DNA from: Chrysogorgia sp. JL179-B06
Lineage: Eukaryota; Cnidaria; Anthozoa; Scleralcyonacea; Chrysogorgiidae
Assembly: GCA_035772405.1 (NCBI GenBank)
Contig: JAYKKM010000032.1
Span: 2,317,001-2,381,000, forward strand
Direction: 5' to 3'
DNA: 64,000 nt
Position numbers and translations under genes: made by a program. Each line of letters opens with the position of its first letter. Positions within the stretch are counted from its first letter, which is position 1. The notes below the pieces were generated by a model, which made no database searches, had not been told where the DNA came from, and saw nothing but the letters and a program-made list of their open reading frames with translations. This document shows positions 61,556 to 64,000 of the stretch, one piece after another.

Positions 61556-62282
61556 CCGTTGTGAAAACCCGGAACGGCGGAATATGGCGGAATATCACGG
61601 AATATGCCGGAATATCACGGAATTATCGTGAATGATATAATGAAATCCTTGACAAGCAGTATTCTCGTTCATTGCTTTTGACTAATTCTTGCCCCGTGTG
61701 TAATATGGACAATTCTAATCATGGCAAGTGAAGAAAAACACAAAACAAACCTTTCTTCGTCTTGTATAAATATGACACGTTCTAGATAATTAGATTTAAA
61801 TGTTTATGTTTGAGTAGGTTTTGCGAAATATTTGTAAGTTGCTGGTTTATTTCAAGTACCTGCAACGTAATTTTAATGCTTTGAACTAATTTGGTTGCTA
61901 AATACGCACAACTTGTTCCCAGAGCCTGCGGTTCTTTTGGCCAGTATCTAGGAGGATTTGAAGTTTAGACGATACAAAGACGGCAGGGTACGAGCCAGAA
62001 TTTACAGTAATCAATTTTAAAGAGGGTTTTCCAAGGGGAGTCAGTCTTCTCTTCAAACGTCGTCCTGTGTTACCACATTTTTCCCTATTTTGTCCACGCA
62101 CTTTGTAAAAAAAATTACTATGACCGACTTTTACTTTGCCAAACTAGCAAAGTTGACCATCATAAATTTTCTGTGTGGATTTTGATTAGATTCCTAATTC
62201 TGTAATATTCCGTAATATTCCGTGATATTCCGGCATATAAGCATATTCCGTGATATTCCGCCGTTCCGGGTTTTCACAACGG
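61556..62282. mobile_element. DNA element with CCGTTGTGAAAACCCGG ends, in the LINE
   Basis: CCGTTGTGAAAACCCGGAAC and tandem GGAATATCACGGAATAT text at the left are mirrored at the right, ending CACAACGG. The LINE reading resumes right after (FEIK then SDRVK). A minus-strand frame inside (61898-62101) is not recognised and shows no transposase motif. Confidence 0.88.
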
Positions 62283-63408
62283 GCTTCGAAATCAAGTCAC
62301 CATGAAAATCCGACAGAGTAAAGCGAATCACACTCGATCTCTGCTTAAAAAAAATATTAAAAATCCAAAACAGTTCTGGAAACAAATTAAAAAGATTTTC
62401 CCGACTAAAGAACAAAAAACCTGTGATAAAATCTTTGACATAAACGATCAATCAACATAGCCGCAGTATCGCAAATCTGCCAAATGGCTTCTGCAATTTT
62501 TTTACAGATTCATTTCAATCCAGGATCTGGAAATATTATGACTCACCCTTCTCTACGATAATAAACCCTAACTCGCGCTGTCGTTTTTATTTCCAAATGG
62601 TTAACACAAATGAAATTATTGCTTGCCTCCATCGGTCATAATTTATGACCGAGACTCATAAAGGACGGGGCTAACCAAATTGCAATACCACTTACATATC
62701 TAATAAATACCTGCCTAAATCATGGAGTTTATCCAAATACCGAAAAATGTGCAAGGGTCATACCAATCCATAAATCTGGAAAAAAGTCGATGCTTGGTAA
62801 TTATAGGCCAATTTCGATCTTACCAGTGCCATCAAAAAATTTTGAACAGGTTATGCACAAACAAATTTACAGTTACCTTGAAGAGAATAATCTACTTTCT
62901 TCCAAACAGTTTGGATTCAGAAAAGGAATGTCTACCCAGCATTCAGTAACTTACTTATCGGATAGATTACATAAGAAAACATATGGATAAAGGTGAATAT
63001 ACAGTGGCGCAGTGTACATCGATCTTCAAAAAGCGTTTGACACACAGTGGACCATGGACGCTTACTATCCAAACTACCTGTATATGGTATTGAAGAAACT
63101 GAGCTGAAATGGTTTGAAAGCTACTTGTTCAATAGAAAGCAATTTGTATCCTATGAAGGTACAAAATCAGAGACACTATATATATCAGTTGTATGTGGTG
63201 TCCCCCAAGGCTCAATCTTGGGCCCACTTTTATTTCTTCTTCTTGTAAATGACACCGAACATAAACTTGAAAAAAGTGAGATTATACTATACGCTGACGA
63301 CACTACTATTTACAGCAAGTAAAAGCACCGAAACAATTAAAAATGATCTAAACTCTGATATTGGTAATTATATCTACCTGGCTTAAAGAAAATCATTTGG
63401 CACCCCTC
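62283..63408 (+). pseudogene. LINE reverse transcriptase part
   Basis: It includes PKQFWKQIKKIFP-like linker text at 62360, ARVIPIHKSGKKSMLGNYRP, ISILPVPSKNFEQVMHKQI, QFGFRKGMSTQHS, VYIDLQKAFDT, CGVPQGSILGPLLFLLLVND and IILYADDTTIYS (catalytic YADD). It ends with TETIKNDLNSDI and WLKENHLAPL. Frameshifts occur at 62985, 63050 and 63320. The thumb and C-terminal end are missing where Ty3-like text begins. Confidence 0.9.
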
Positions 63409-64000
63409 ACGAATGGAATAAGCTCTTGATAGATGAACGTGGTTTACTAATAAGGAAGAACAGTCGTAACAACCAGATCATCTTGCCAAAAAGATTCCAC
63501 TAGTTGGTATATAAAGAACTGCATGAAGAGATGGGTCATCTTGGCGCAGAACGAGTCGTTGATCTTGCACGTGCAAGGTTTTATTGGCCACACATGCAGA
63601 GGGACGTAGAGCAGTACATCTCCCAGAAGTGTCGCTGTATCAAGCAACGTGTGCCCCCTCTCAAGACCACGGCTCCTTTGCAACCTATTATCACAACAGC
63701 TTCTTTTGAAATGGTTTCTCTGGACTTCGTGCATCTCGAAAAGAGCAGCGGTGGCTACGAATACATCCTGGTCATAATGGATCATTTTAGTACTTTACGC
63801 CTGCGCGACACGTAATAAATCAGCGAAAACGGTGGCGGAGAAACTGTATGACTTTATCCCACGTTTTGGATTCCCAGGGAAACTCCATCACGATCAAGGA
63901 GGCGAGTTTGAAAATCACCTTTTCGAGCAATTGGAAAAGTTATGCGGCATCAACCATTCCCGAACCACACCATACCATCCCCAAGGCAATATGCTACTGA
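63409..64000 (+). pseudogene. Ty3-like integrase fragment, open at right edge
   Basis: The frame has LLIDERGLLIRKNS, a stop near 63501, then the zinc finger with HEEMGHLG and QKCRCIKQ, and the catalytic-core start MVSLDFVHLEKSSGGYEYIL with IMDHFST (first Asp region). A frameshift near 63795 is followed by the second Asp region, [16 protein letters not shown], and TTPYHPQGN. The rest lies outside the window. It belongs to a Ty3-type LTR element and is interrupted. Confidence 0.85.

Overview
The window is eukaryotic and almost certainly from an invertebrate animal. It is AT-rich, has small exons with GT-AG splice sites set in kilobase-scale introns, and is packed with animal-type transposable elements: CR1/L2-like and other non-LTR retrotransposons, BEL/Pao and Ty3-like LTR elements, a Penelope-like element, Maverick-like fragments, mariner-type and hAT-type DNA transposons, tRNA-derived SINEs and many palindromic MITEs. 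The repeat style suits a cnidarian, but nothing here proves the species.

One host gene can be followed. It is a maternal embryonic leucine zipper kinase (MELK) orthologue on the minus strand. Its start codon is at 57268 and exons run leftwards to 6687, where it leaves the window still coding. Thirteen coding exons are supported by homology, reading phase and splice sites. Together they give the glycine loop, VAIK lysine, alpha-C glutamate, HRD, DFG, the [12 protein letters not shown] activation segment, most of the C-lobe and the following UBA-like segment. One short C-lobe exon and at least part of one exon after the UBA-like segment were not located. The C-terminal KA1 domain must lie beyond position 1.

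Region by region: 1-6.7 kb is the last visible intron, with a broken LINE, a SINE, a hAT-like element, a MITE, a Maverick-type polymerase fragment, a minisatellite and a Penelope remnant. From 6.9 to 13.7 kb there are MITEs sharing AAAGTGC ends, two LINE pieces and a Ty3-like remnant. From 13.7 to 30 kb come nine MELK exons separated by LINE, SINE, BEL/Pao and MITE debris. At 30.5-33 kb lies a fairly well preserved LINE with another LINE tail inserted in it. At 34.7-37 kb a possible viral-type ATPase fragment, an unknown acidic ORF and a LINE follow one another. At 38.3-44.4 kb a roughly 6.1-kb array of about 210 copies of a 29-bp unit, with about 1-kb higher-order repeats, fills the intron between exons 4 and 5. 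From 44.5 to 57.2 kb lie exons 4 to 1 with more MITEs, minisatellites, a dead mariner-like transposase, piggyBac-like and hAT elements. Upstream of MELK (57.3-64 kb) are nested MITEs, a LINE whose first ORF carries a 2A-like motif and a PHD finger, and a Ty3-like integrase that runs off the right edge.

The transposon genes do not form a pathway with MELK. They matter here as intron cargo and possible sources of regulatory motifs, notably TGACGTCA sites carried by one MITE family. I saw no bacterial genes, CRISPR array, rRNA or intact tRNA gene.
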